Source: DASYXZ01 sp035308965
Lineage (GTDB): Bacteria; Acidobacteriota; Terriglobia; UBA7540
Direction: 5' to 3'
NCBI GenBank assembly: GCA_035308965.1
Contig: DATGFN010000059.1
Coordinates: forward strand, 1 to 64,000
DNA length: 64,000 bases
Notes under the pieces: generated by a model
The model's input: only the letters and a program-made list of their open reading frames with translations
What the model was told of the DNA's origin: nothing
The model's database searches: none
Position numbers and translations under genes: made by a program
Part shown: in pieces, positions 35,055 through 43,878 of the stretch
How the letters are laid out: each line of letters begins with the position of its first letter
How positions within the stretch are numbered: position 1 is the first letter of the stretch

Positions 35055-35540
35055 GTGTTTGTCGAATTAATGCCACTACTCGCCGGACGTACCGTCATGA
35101 TCACCGTCGCCCGCGAGGACGAGAAGATGCTCCGAGTGAACGTCATCCCCAAGAAAGTGAAGGAGGACGAAAACCCGGCGCTCACTACACCGCTGAGTTA
35201 CACCGGAACTCCGGAGGAGCTCGATACGGAACTGGGAAAGCACTTGGCAAGCTACGTCGAGTGCCACACCCAACTGGGTAGCACGTTGGCCCAGGCCAAA
35301 GCTGAAATGGAGGCCGCGGCCAAGGCTGCCCAGGAAGAAGCGCGCAAGAAGAGCGCAGAACGAAACAAGAAACCGGTCGAGAGGACTAGTGCTGCCACAA
35401 CCGACAACTACGCCGCTCCGGAAAAGACTGCGGAGGCGCCAGCAACGAGCAATAGCCTATTCGAAAGCTCCAAACTGGCCGCACCCGCCGCCGAAACCAA
35501 ACCGACAGGAGGTGAAAGCGTATGCAGGCTGGCACTGTAA
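35055..35540 (+). CDS. PRTRC system protein E
   Basis: 161 residues from GTG 35055, which follows a strong AAAGGAGG. The N-terminal block MFVELMPLLAGRTVMITVA, then RVNVIPKKVK and ALTTPLS, matches the PRTRC E family. The middle is a helical Ala/Lys/Glu-rich stretch and the C-terminus is low complexity. PRTRC (ParB-related, ThiF-related cassette) proteins are encoded together on plasmids and integrated elements; the biochemical role of E is unknown. Its 3' end overlaps the protein C gene by 19 bases. Confidence 0.85.
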   Translation: MFVELMPLLAGRTVMITVAREDEKMLRVNVIPKKVKEDENPALTTPLSYTGTPEELDTELGKHLASYVECHTQLGSTLAQAKAEMEAAAKAAQEEARKKSAERNKKPVERTSAATTDNYAAPEKTAEAPATSNSLFESSKLAAPAAETKPTGGESVCRLAL

Positions 35541-35728
35541 TTGAACGCGAATTCGCCTTCAACGGGGTAAAAATCCCAGATCCAGGCAAGTCGCTAAGCC
35601 CGGAAGAAGTGAGGGGCGTGTTGAGTACGCTCTATCCGGATATTGCCACCGCCTCAATCACAGGTCCGGAGGCGGTTGGCAACAAACTCCGCTACAACTT
35701 CGTCCGTGCGATCGGCGCGAAGGGATGA
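35522..35728 (+). CDS. PRTRC system protein C
   Basis: 68 residues. REFAFNGVKIPDPG, then SPEEVRGVLSTLYPDIATA and a C-terminal LRYNFVRAIGAKG, match the short PRTRC C family. The fold resembles small ubiquitin-like or multiubiquitin-type proteins seen beside E1/ThiF enzymes, an idea consistent with the ThiF gene downstream but not proven. AGGAGGTG precedes ATG 35522 within the end of the E gene. Confidence 0.85.
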   Translation: MQAGTVIEREFAFNGVKIPDPGKSLSPEEVRGVLSTLYPDIATASITGPEAVGNKLRYNFVRAIGAKG

Positions 35729-35734
35729 TCGCCC

Positions 35735-35968
35735 ATGAGCAAGAAGCGTGGACGCAAAAGGGAGGAGGGCAAGACGGCGGTCCTGCGAGAGCTTGCGGAG
35801 CTTGAACAGGACCGCCACCCTCGAAACCAAACACTACTCGCGAGGTTCGCAAGATGCGGAGACCTTCAAAAAGCCAACTATGTGCTGGCAACGGCTCTGG
35901 CAGGAATCAGCCGACGGCGAAACGGAAGGCCGCTCTCGCCTCCACCCGGGTGGCTGCCGCCGACCTGA
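35735..35968 (+). CDS. 77-residue basic protein in the PRTRC operon
   Basis: The frame starts with a very basic stretch (MSKKRGRKREEGK), then a helical region (LRELAELEQDRHPRNQTLLARFARCGDLQKANYVLATALAG) and a Pro-rich end. Its stop overlaps the predicted start of protein F as TGATG, the hallmark of translational coupling. It begins 6 bases after the C gene. I do not recognise the family; a nucleic-acid-binding role is only suggested by charge. Confidence 0.55.
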   Translation: MSKKRGRKREEGKTAVLRELAELEQDRHPRNQTLLARFARCGDLQKANYVLATALAGISRRRNGRPLSPPPGWLPPT

Positions 35969-36987
35969 TGGGAGTGGGAGATCAATTGGCGATCCCCAGG
36001 CTTGACGGAGTGCCGCTCGAACACCGATTCTCTGCCGGCGAGTTGGCCTCCATCACCCTGGCACAAACTCTATTGGAACTGGACATCGCGATTGCCGAAG
36101 ATTGGGTTGCGGCGGGCCACGACCCGAGAGCCTATATTCTCAAAACGCTCGACTGCTGGATAGCAGCGCACGGCGGTGAATCGATTAAACGTCGCTTCGA
36201 CCTCTACGTCACGCTCACCGATTGTCTAGACGGGTACGTTGAGGGGAATGAGGACAACCCGGACGGCAGTCGCCTATACCTGACGATCGATGCTGACAAA
36301 GCAGGTTACGTGGTATTCAAGCCAACCCTCGAATTGTTAGACCAAACCCACCCGCGAGCCCCAGCAACTTTCTTTCAACTTTTCGCTGGGGCCTTGAACA
36401 ACTGGGTTCGTGTTTATGACTACCGCGACGCACAGGACCGTGTCGCAACGCTCTGCGATTGGATCGAGGGCGAAGAAGACCAGGACCAGTATGAAATCCC
36501 CAACGTCGAAGGATCCATTCCGCCTTACATGAATCGCCGCCAAATTGGCCGAAGGGGACTACGAAAGGTGGCATACCAGGCGAAGAAGAAGCAAGTGAGG
36601 GCCATTCTGACCGCCTTGCTTGAGCTATCGGAGATTTCTGACCAGGCGAAGCGGCCCGAGTTGACTGACGAGATGCGCGAGGAGTTGTGCGACACGAATC
36701 CCGCATTACCCAGCCTGCTTGCAGTCTTCGCACAGAACGACGCCATCGAGGGGTGCTTCGACGAAGAGGCACAAAACATGATGGAGGTTACGCCGGAGCC
36801 TAGCGTGATCATCCCGCTCAACGCCCTTGACCGAGAGAGCGTGCTATATGCCTTCCGCACGCTCGGCGTGGTCTGTGAAACTCTGGCCGCAGCCAGCAAG
36901 TTGATCGACATTATGCCGGGGAATGAACAAGGGGTGATTAAGCGGGAGGAGGCCGGGAATGGAGGCCCAAGTCAGGATCGGGAATAG
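35968..36987 (+). CDS. PRTRC system protein F
   Basis: 339 residues from ATG 35968, chosen because it overlaps the preceding stop (TGATG); the frame is open to 35854, but that part reads as the shadow of the small gene. Family features include LDIAIAEDWVAAGHDPR, YVTLTDCLDGYVEG, FQLFAGALNNWVRVYDYRDA and the C-terminal MPGNEQGVIKREEAG. It is a mostly helical cytosolic protein of unknown biochemical function, always found with PRTRC partners. It overlaps the B gene by 29 bases. Confidence 0.82.
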   Translation: MGVGDQLAIPRLDGVPLEHRFSAGELASITLAQTLLELDIAIAEDWVAAGHDPRAYILKTLDCWIAAHGGESIKRRFDLYVTLTDCLDGYVEGNEDNPDGSRLYLTIDADKAGYVVFKPTLELLDQTHPRAPATFFQLFAGALNNWVRVYDYRDAQDRVATLCDWIEGEEDQDQYEIPNVEGSIPPYMNRRQIGRRGLRKVAYQAKKKQVRAILTALLELSEISDQAKRPELTDEMREELCDTNPALPSLLAVFAQNDAIEGCFDEEAQNMMEVTPEPSVIIPLNALDRESVLYAFRTLGVVCETLAAASKLIDIMPGNEQGVIKREEAGNGGPSQDRE

Positions 36988-37672
36988 TCGACATTTCGCG
37001 CTGAAGTCTGCAGTACTTGTTTATGGGGATGGCCCGGCTGCATTCGCCACGCTTCACGAGGTTCAAGCTGAAAAAGGTCAAACACCTTATCTCGGGCCGG
37101 GGCAATCGCTCACCACGTCATTTCTACGGGCGCTGGCACATGGCCTCGGAGCGCGAGTGGCGCCGGAGATACTCCCTGAAAACATTCTTGCGCGAACGCC
37201 GGACATGGTCGTGTGGTGGAGTCAGGCCCAGCGCCGCGTCATGTTTTTCGGTGGTGGAAGCGAAGAAGCACAGAAGCTGAACGGACGCATGTATCCTCAT
37301 CCGCCTTTGGTTTTCAAAATTTCCGGTCAAGAACTGTTCGTGCGTGCGCTCGGGCCCGACGCCCGGCCCTCAGCGACCACGCCACTCAAGACTGCTCCCT
37401 ACTGGAATACCGACGGCCAAGGGCTGGTGTGCCAAGGCAACATGCGAGTGCCTGACGATGTGAGGGTGGGTTCGATTGCAGGCTGGGAAGACGCTTACTT
37501 TTCGAGTGAATTTACCCACGCATCCGGAGCCGCGCGGCTCACGAGCCATCCGGGCGGATTCTTTGGTCTCTGGTCGAGCCTCGCGGACAGTGCGGAAAAG
37601 TTTCCAACTCAATTCCTAACGGATGCCAAGCAAACTCTGCGGGAATTTATTGAAGGCGACGAGGAGGGTTAA
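36959..37672 (+). CDS. PRTRC system protein B
   Basis: 237 residues; GGGAGGAGG precedes ATG 36959. Typical PRTRC B features are AVLVYGDGPAAFATLHEV, RTPDMVVWWSQAQRRVMFF and HPPLVFKISGQELFVRAL. Later come YWNTDGQGLVCQGN and GWEDAYFSSEFTH. The chain is predicted to be an alpha/beta cytosolic protein. Its role is unknown, but its fixed linkage to the ThiF-type protein points to a shared complex or modification pathway. Confidence 0.88.
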   Translation: MEAQVRIGNSRHFALKSAVLVYGDGPAAFATLHEVQAEKGQTPYLGPGQSLTTSFLRALAHGLGARVAPEILPENILARTPDMVVWWSQAQRRVMFFGGGSEEAQKLNGRMYPHPPLVFKISGQELFVRALGPDARPSATTPLKTAPYWNTDGQGLVCQGNMRVPDDVRVGSIAGWEDAYFSSEFTHASGAARLTSHPGGFFGLWSSLADSAEKFPTQFLTDAKQTLREFIEGDEEG

Positions 37673-37677
37673 CGCCA

Positions 37678-38502
37678 ATGGATCTTCACAACATCCATGG
37701 CGAGCTGCTTCGGCGCCGCGTGCGGGTGCTGGTGGTGGGCAGTGGCGGAACGGGCAGCGCGGTCGCAGCCGGGCTGCCGTATCTGCATCAAGCCATGATT
37801 GCCAACGGCCACCCCGCAGGTCTGAACGTCACACTCATGGACGGTGACGTGATTTCTCCCACCAACTGCGTGCGGCAACCGTTCAGCCGTTCTGAGGTCG
37901 GATTGCATAAAGCAGTTGTGCTGGTGAATAGGCTCAATGTGTTCTGGGGCTTGGATTGGCAGGCAGTCCCGCGAAACTTGGAACAGGGCGCGAGAATTGA
38001 TGAAGCCGACATCGTGATCGGGTGTGTAGACACGCGGGCTGCGCGCGCCGTGATCCAAGATTGCACGAGCAATTGGAGCAGGACGCACTATTGGCTCGAC
38101 ATAGGCAATAACACGGATAGCGGCCAATTCGTGCTCGGTGAGCCGTTGAATCAGACCAACCGGCGATCGAGGACGCGCCTTCGCACCGTCTCTGAATTGT
38201 TCCCGGAAATAGTGGACCCACAACTAGACGACGATGGCCTACCCAGTTGCAGCGAGGCGGAAGCGTTGGAGCGGCAAGAGCCGTTTGTAAACTCGACGCT
38301 CGCCCACCACGCTCTGGCTTTACTGGCGCGACTGTTCCGCTATGCGATGGTTTCTTATCACGGCGGTTTAATCAGCCTCGAAACGGGTTCAAGCGGACGC
38401 TTGCCCGTTGACGCAGCAGTTTGGAGGCGGTTAAGGCGGCGTTCCATGGAAAGGCCGGCGCGAGGCATGAGTGCCGGTGCTGGACAGCGCCGCGTGGCTT
38501 AG
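37678..38502 (+). CDS. PRTRC system ThiF-family (E1-like) protein
   Basis: 274 residues. The Rossmann ATP-binding motif GSGGTGS lies near residues 22-28, followed by LMDGDVISPTNCVRQ (the acidic strand end and Asn/Arg of the E1 adenylation site). ADIVIGCVDTRAAR and LDIGNNTDSG come later. ThiF/E1 proteins adenylate the C-terminus of a ubiquitin-like or sulfur-carrier protein; a catalytic Cys may be Cys245 or nearby, but this cannot be fixed by eye. It closes the PRTRC operon, 5 bases after the B gene. PRTRC ParB and A genes are not seen in the window. Confidence 0.88.
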   Translation: MDLHNIHGELLRRRVRVLVVGSGGTGSAVAAGLPYLHQAMIANGHPAGLNVTLMDGDVISPTNCVRQPFSRSEVGLHKAVVLVNRLNVFWGLDWQAVPRNLEQGARIDEADIVIGCVDTRAARAVIQDCTSNWSRTHYWLDIGNNTDSGQFVLGEPLNQTNRRSRTRLRTVSELFPEIVDPQLDDDGLPSCSEAEALERQEPFVNSTLAHHALALLARLFRYAMVSYHGGLISLETGSSGRLPVDAAVWRRLRRRSMERPARGMSAGAGQRRVA

Positions 38503-38759
38503 GCCCTCATTTTAATGGATCGCTGACGTATTCGCTTCAATATGTGAATTCTGTAACTGGCGCCTAAGCTATTTCAAGCGTTCTGCTCGCGCGTGGTATG
38601 GGCTAAACTTCCTCGAAGGGGACATCTGGGACGCGAGCAATGTCAAATTCAGGTTAAGCCGTTACCCCCCCACAAATCGCAACTCGCGCTTGGAACATGA
38701 CCAGAATTTGTGATAGCGTAATTTGGTAAGTATCAGATCTCGTGGGATAATTAGGGTTT

Positions 38760-40757
38760 ATGCTCGAGATATTCGGCGGTGCTTTGGTTGACGAGCTGGT
38801 CGGTATTGGCCGCGAGAAACTCATAAAGGTTTTCGAGGAAGAGCCGCTACGAAAAGCGTGGTCCGCTGCCTGCAAGAACGTAGTCGAGTCTTACACGGCT
38901 GATGCGATAGCAAGGGGTGGCTCGGATTCGTTTCAGCCGACCGCGCTTGACCGCCGGATGAGCAATTACGCCGAGAGGATCAGTTTGCCCCTTCCGGAGG
39001 AGATTCTCAGGGTGCTCCTTGAGGGCTGGCGCGAACGAAAGCACGCTCTGTCAAAGGACGAAGCGTCCCCCTTCTTCGCGGCTAACGAAAACGAAATAAC
39101 CGCCGTTCTTACGACAGTCGCGAACCGTTTCTTTATCGAAGTCGCACAAATACCGAAGTACCGTGACCCGGTATTGGTGTTGAATGCTATTCCAGAGAGC
39201 CCGTCTTCACGGGAAGAGGATCGAAGAATCCTGCTTAGGATATTAGCCGAGGTCTCTGCTGGGCAAGCCGCGGGAATCGAACCCAGTCAGAGCGTTCAAG
39301 AGCGGCACACGATCAAAGAGGCGATTACCTCGCGGAATCCCGAACGCCGACGGGCGGCTTATTTAGCTTGTGGTAATACGTACATGGCTAGAGCGACCCA
39401 CGAGTTGGAAAAAGAGCTTCGGCTGATAAGTCCAGCTCTGGATCATTTTCAACAAGCGGCGGATGAATTTGCCGACACCTTGTTCGAAGGAGACTTGCTT
39501 AATGCGGAAGGAAAGGTGGAAGAAGCAATTCAGTATTACGAGAAGGCGCACGAACTGAAGCCATCCGACGGATTTGGGACTGTTGCCCTTGCGAATGCGC
39601 TAATGGATCGAGCGATGACGCCCCGGTCGGACGGCAGCGACTGGAAGCCTGGCAAGGACCAATGGGTCGCTTCGGTCGACCGCGTTGAAAACATTCTCTT
39701 GCCCTTTCTTGAGGCCGGCAACACGCCATCAAACCCCGCCTATCTTCCTGCGCTGTGGGCCCATGCCCACTTGTGGTATCACTCTGCGGAAGCCCGAATC
39801 CCGAACGCAGTCGAAACTTCAACGAATTCCTTGCTTCGTGCTGACCTGGCGTCACCGAATCATCCCGTGACCCTAAGGCTGTTGGGGCGGAATTTCTATC
39901 GATTCACGCGCGAGCCAGATTGCGCGGAGCCTTACTTTAGGCGGGCCATCGACGCTGATCCAGGCGACATCAGACAAAAGTTCTATTACGGGTTATATCT
40001 CACAGATCGGCCAAATCGGGATGCCGACGCAGCGGCATCTTTTGAGCAATGTTTGGACATTAATCCCGACGACCCGCACGTCCTTGAAGCGTTTGCATTC
40101 CTGCTCTCGAAACGGCCATCCAACGTCGCCCGTGCCGAGCTCATGTGGAAGCACGCGCTGCGTGTTTCTCCGAACCACGCCTTGGGGTGGGAGCGATACG
40201 GCAGGTTCCTCACGTCTCTTCCAGATGGCATGGCCCGCGCGGAGGACATATACAGAAAGGGCCTTGCCAACCGAGCGAATGACGCGAAGCTGTGGGCCGC
40301 CTATGCTATCTTGCTCGAACGCCAGCCGGGCCGCGAGAGCGACGCGATCGCAGCGTACGACAAAGCGCTGGCATTGGCACCTGCTTCGGTTGAGGCGAAG
40401 GTCAGAGCCGTGATGCACAAGATAGTGGCTGGCACTTTTGCCAATCCAGAACAGGTGGGAATGTGGATCTTGAACGAGGGTATCACCAGCAATAATCCTC
40501 AACTGTTGGTAGCTGGCGCCTGGCTCGGAGTTCTGTATGCGACATCCGAGGAGCAGTTGCGAGCCCTGACTTTGCTGAAATCCTTATGCGAGCACTTTGG
40601 GGAGTCAATGGGCTTCATTCGCCAGCCGAGGAGCACTGCCCAATCGGTCGCAGCTGGGAACCAGTTCGGCGCGTGGCTTGATCCTCTCTCGAAGGTCATC
40701 TCAGGCGAATTGCCTTTGAGCTCGCTGGACGTCTGGGAAGCTTGGACCACCGCATAG
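38760..40757 (+). CDS. TPR-repeat protein with novel helical N-terminal domain
   Basis: 665 residues. The first 200 residues (starting MLEIFGGALVDELVGIGREK) form an uncharacterised helical domain. From about 210 to 600, degenerate tetratricopeptide repeats are visible (EEAIQYYEKAHELKPSDG, DADAAASFEQCLDINPDD, ESDAIAAYDKALALAP). No signal peptide or membrane segment is seen. The gene stands alone in the accessory region, with 257 empty bases upstream and 287 downstream. Helical N-domain plus TPR is a plan often seen in sensor proteins of conflict systems, but no effector domain is recognised. Confidence 0.7.
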   Translation: MLEIFGGALVDELVGIGREKLIKVFEEEPLRKAWSAACKNVVESYTADAIARGGSDSFQPTALDRRMSNYAERISLPLPEEILRVLLEGWRERKHALSKDEASPFFAANENEITAVLTTVANRFFIEVAQIPKYRDPVLVLNAIPESPSSREEDRRILLRILAEVSAGQAAGIEPSQSVQERHTIKEAITSRNPERRRAAYLACGNTYMARATHELEKELRLISPALDHFQQAADEFADTLFEGDLLNAEGKVEEAIQYYEKAHELKPSDGFGTVALANALMDRAMTPRSDGSDWKPGKDQWVASVDRVENILLPFLEAGNTPSNPAYLPALWAHAHLWYHSAEARIPNAVETSTNSLLRADLASPNHPVTLRLLGRNFYRFTREPDCAEPYFRRAIDADPGDIRQKFYYGLYLTDRPNRDADAAASFEQCLDINPDDPHVLEAFAFLLSKRPSNVARAELMWKHALRVSPNHALGWERYGRFLTSLPDGMARAEDIYRKGLANRANDAKLWAAYAILLERQPGRESDAIAAYDKALALAPASVEAKVRAVMHKIVAGTFANPEQVGMWILNEGITSNNPQLLVAGAWLGVLYATSEEQLRALTLLKSLCEHFGESMGFIRQPRSTAQSVAAGNQFGAWLDPLSKVISGELPLSSLDVWEAWTTA

Positions 40758-41044
40758 CGGCCAACTTCGCGTTCGCGGCTTCTGGACATTTGCCAATTCG
40801 GACGCGACAACTCGCCGCGAGCGGTGGAGATGGTTGAACGTTCTTGTTCGCCGCAACACACTTCCATCGTCCAGTGGAAGTACTGTCGCCTGAAACTCCC
40901 GAGAAGCGGGCTTCTGGGAAATCGAGCCGCCGCCCTCTAAGCTAACAGGCTCGCAAGGAACCGTATGAATTCCGTCAAAGGATGTGGATGCATCTCCGAC
41001 GATAACGATGTGTGTGAAAATCCTACTGAAATGGTCTCCTTAGT

Positions 41045-42595
41045 TCATGCCTCGATTGTTTCTGCTTGATCCATCGTCTCGCCGAGACGTGATTTCAAAC
41101 TCTTCAACCACAAACGGGGGTTGGAGCCGTGAACGATACGGCCGGCGAAGCCGAGCATCTCGGCAACGTTGCCGCGATTTTGCCGGATGTCTTTCTTCGT
41201 GCTTTTGACGTAAACCGGAAGGAATTCCTCCATTCGGCTGGGTTTAGCGAAGAGGTACGTCGCGTGGCCGAGTTGCGGCGTTTCAACCACGACTGCCTTT
41301 TCGAGATCGAATACGTACTCGTCGCGGAAGAGATAAAGTCGCCGTGCTCGCCGGCAGAGTTGGCGGTAGAAAAAGGCATCATAGTCCGGCTTCCAGTTAA
41401 TCTGAGCGATGTCGAAATCTCCCGGGATGCAAAGGTCCCAGCAGAGACGTCGCAGTTCATCTCTCTCGACGGGCTCTCTCTGAATACGAACGCGAATGCG
41501 GTCCAGGGCATCGGAGAACTGGCCAAAGCGATGGTAGGTCTTGCGGGCGGTTTCGATCTGATCGGCAATATCAGCGGGGAGTTTGACCTCGATGCGGCTC
41601 GGCAGCGCAGTCTCCCATTTCACGAGATGCCACGCGCCGCAGCGGCGACGGTAATTACCAATCTCCACAAATGTGGCCTTGATCTCAACCTTGGCGCCGA
41701 GCAGGTGCTTCCACTGGTTCCAAGTCGCGTCCCAAACAAGCGGGACGAGTGCGGGATCGACGAGCACTTCCAGCCTTCGGCGCGCGTCGCGGTAGAGCGC
41801 GTGGTCATTGTAGAAATCGAATTTGCGTAGCGGAGCATGGAAGCGACGTTGCCGGTGCTCAGGGATGAAAGACACGATGCGCCTGACAAAGAAAGTTTGG
41901 CCGTCACGCGAGCGCTCACCTGACACGACAATCGATCCAAAACCGCTAAATGAGAGGAGTGCTGGTACCGCAGAAAAGATGGAGGACAAGGTCACATAGC
42001 ACGCCCGCAGCTCCGGTTGCGCCAGGATGTTGAAGGCCCGTTCCAGGATGTTGAAATCCCGGGTCGGCGCTCCGGCGGCGCGCAGTTCAAGCTCTCCAAG
42101 CCTGAAAGCGAGGCGCAGTTCGGCCGGAGAGGCGCTGGGAGGAATGCGCAGGATGTCAAAGAGGTTCTTCTGCTTCACCCACGGCAGGCGCCGATCTGCG
42201 GCGTAAAAGTAGTCGCGGAGCACTTCGCACGGAAAGTAAAGAGCCGAGATGCCAAGACATCCGTGCGGCACTTCGGCGCGAATATAGAACTGCTCGCGTT
42301 TGTCGCTCTTTGGCTGGGCGGCGTAGCCGATTGAGACCTGATAAACATCACGCTGGCGCGGTGAAGGCGTGTTCTTGTGGATGTAAATCTCGGTTTCAGC
42401 GTCGGAAGCGAAGGCCAAAGAGAAGTCGATTTCGTCGCCGGGGCGAAGTTGCGCAGCGAGTAAGTTCGATACCAGAATCCGGCCACCCTCCCTCAGAGTA
42501 CAGGCGGTCTTTTCTCCATGTGGCTCGATCTGAAGCACTTGCTCGTGCCAAACTGTGCTGGCCGACGTCTGCGGATTCTCAGCCCCCGTTTCCAT
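41045..42595 (-). CDS. Element-encoded protein with J-domain-like segment
   Basis: 516 residues. An N-terminal beta-rich region (about 15-130) precedes a segment near 143-200 that looks like a J domain (NLFDILRIPPSASPAELRLA, then ILERAFNILAQPELRACY). It lacks the HPD tripeptide needed to stimulate Hsp70. The C-terminal half is mixed alpha/beta and rich in Arg and aromatic residues. It may be a structural adaptor rather than a chaperone. It is transcribed against the flanking TPR gene. No confident family assignment is possible. Confidence 0.65.
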   Translation of the reverse strand: METGAENPQTSASTVWHEQVLQIEPHGEKTACTLREGGRILVSNLLAAQLRPGDEIDFSLAFASDAETEIYIHKNTPSPRQRDVYQVSIGYAAQPKSDKREQFYIRAEVPHGCLGISALYFPCEVLRDYFYAADRRLPWVKQKNLFDILRIPPSASPAELRLAFRLGELELRAAGAPTRDFNILERAFNILAQPELRACYVTLSSIFSAVPALLSFSGFGSIVVSGERSRDGQTFFVRRIVSFIPEHRQRRFHAPLRKFDFYNDHALYRDARRRLEVLVDPALVPLVWDATWNQWKHLLGAKVEIKATFVEIGNYRRRCGAWHLVKWETALPSRIEVKLPADIADQIETARKTYHRFGQFSDALDRIRVRIQREPVERDELRRLCWDLCIPGDFDIAQINWKPDYDAFFYRQLCRRARRLYLFRDEYVFDLEKAVVVETPQLGHATYLFAKPSRMEEFLPVYVKSTKKDIRQNRGNVAEMLGFAGRIVHGSNPRLWLKSLKSRLGETMDQAETIEA

Positions 42596-42736
42596 AACTA
42601 TCTCGGAGGGTAAGCACGGAAGGCGGAATTGTCAAACGCGCGCAGGCTATCGAGCAACACCAGTATTTACATGAGGATAGAGCGAAGCATGGCGCACCAC
42701 CGCCACGAAATTGAAAGGGCGGCGGCGGGGTTGAGA

Positions 42737-43192
42737 TTAGTTGATCTTGGTCAGGGCAGGAAGAAGGATCGCTTGGACCCGTTCTCGCTGCTCCTGCTCC
42801 TCCGGCGTACAGGCACGAATGATGTACCCCCAGAAGGAACCTGCTGCGTCCGGGAAGATCTCAATTACCGGGCCGCGCTCCGGGCAAGGCAGCCGAAACC
42901 CCGGGTTCTGCTCACAGCCACCCTTGGCACAGGTGTAGCCGTCGCAGGGTATGATCTCCCACGGCGCGACTGTCTCGGTACGTCCGCACCCTTCACATCG
43001 GATGATCTTAAGCGGGGTGTTGGCATCGATCGGCCGCGACTCTTGCACGGCGCGCAAAAAGGCCTCTCCGTCCGTCAGTATCCCCTCATAGTCGCATTCA
43101 AATTCTTCGTCACGGTCGCAGCGACAACCCGGCTGGGACTCGTTCAGTTCGTCATCGTCTACGCGCAACCCGCAATCAGGACAAATTTGCAT
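42737..43192 (-). CDS. Small zinc-ribbon-containing protein
   Basis: 151 residues. Cys pairs at the start (CPDCG), at about 23-25 (CRC), near 71-74 (CEGCG) and the cluster CDGYTCAKGGC suggest one or two zinc-binding ribbons. The C-terminal part holds VIEIFPDAAGSFWGYIIRAC and a helical end. It lies 141 bases upstream (in coordinates) of the J-domain-like gene, on the same strand as that gene and the toxin locus. No catalytic motif; function unknown. Confidence 0.6.
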   Translation of the reverse strand: MQICPDCGLRVDDDELNESQPGCRCDRDEEFECDYEGILTDGEAFLRAVQESRPIDANTPLKIIRCEGCGRTETVAPWEIIPCDGYTCAKGGCEQNPGFRLPCPERGPVIEIFPDAAGSFWGYIIRACTPEEQEQRERVQAILLPALTKIN

Positions 43193-43493
43193 ATCAAACC
43201 TCCAGCTCTCAACCTAGCAGAAAATCGAGTCACGCGCATGTAAGTTGGGGTCGAAAAGAGAAAAAATTGTGGGGAGCAAGGACTTCAAACGATGCCTGCC
43301 GGGGGAAGGGGCAGTTCACCATCACGCGCGGAGCACGTCTACGTGTAGGCCGTTAACCGGCAACTTGACCGCCCCTGCCTTACTTCCGAGTGGACCGTCG
43401 TTCGGGAGGAATCTCAGCGATTGTCAGCGTCAGGCTTCCTAGAAGCCAACTTCCGGTTTCCGTGGTCCTGGAGCGATCGGCTGTGCTTTCGGA
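43193..43493. other. Gene-free stretch with inverted-repeat structure
   Basis: About 300 bases without a gene. AGGGGCAGTTCA near 43309 and TTGACCGCCCCT near 43367 form an imperfect inverted repeat. ACGTGTAG and AACCGG within 43341-43363 recur with similar spacing at 50362-50384, on the other side of the toxin cassette. Confidence 0.35.
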
Positions 43494-43868
43494 TCATCTG
43501 ATGTGTGAAGAAAACAGCCGCAATTCGGATGGATCTGGCGTTCTCGCGATAGGAGTACCATCGTCCTTATAGAACTCCAGGATGGAAAGCCTGCCGTCTA
43601 AAACATGGAGCAATAGATTGACCTGTACGCCAAGAGACCCACTTTCTGGCGTATCAGTATATTGAGCTTCCGCTATCACACCGCGTTTCATGGGTGCAAG
43701 CGGCCCTCCAGTAACTCGAAACCTAAGACTGCCTTCCGCGTCGATGATTTGAGCCTGAAGGCCTGGAAGTTGCTGAAGTAATGCGTCGCGACCTGCAACC
43801 TTAAGCTCTAATAGCCTCTCCAAGAGTGCCGTCTCGGAGGCCGTTATCGGTCTGAATGCTTCCGGCAT
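43494..43868 (-). CDS. Probable immunity protein (DUF6984-like)
   Basis: 124 residues. FRPITASETALLERLLELKVAGRDALLQQL, LRFRVTGGPL, VNLLLHVLDGRLSILEFYKDDG and TPDPSELRLF match the DUF6984 pattern, small acidic proteins often found next to polymorphic toxins. It starts 10 bases after the stop of the RHS toxin gene on the same strand, the normal place for a cognate immunity gene. Neutralisation of that toxin is inference from position and family habit. Confidence 0.7.
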   Translation of the reverse strand: MPEAFRPITASETALLERLLELKVAGRDALLQQLPGLQAQIIDAEGSLRFRVTGGPLAPMKRGVIAEAQYTDTPESGSLGVQVNLLLHVLDGRLSILEFYKDDGTPIARTPDPSELRLFSSHIR

Positions 43869-43878
43869 CTTGCTTCTC

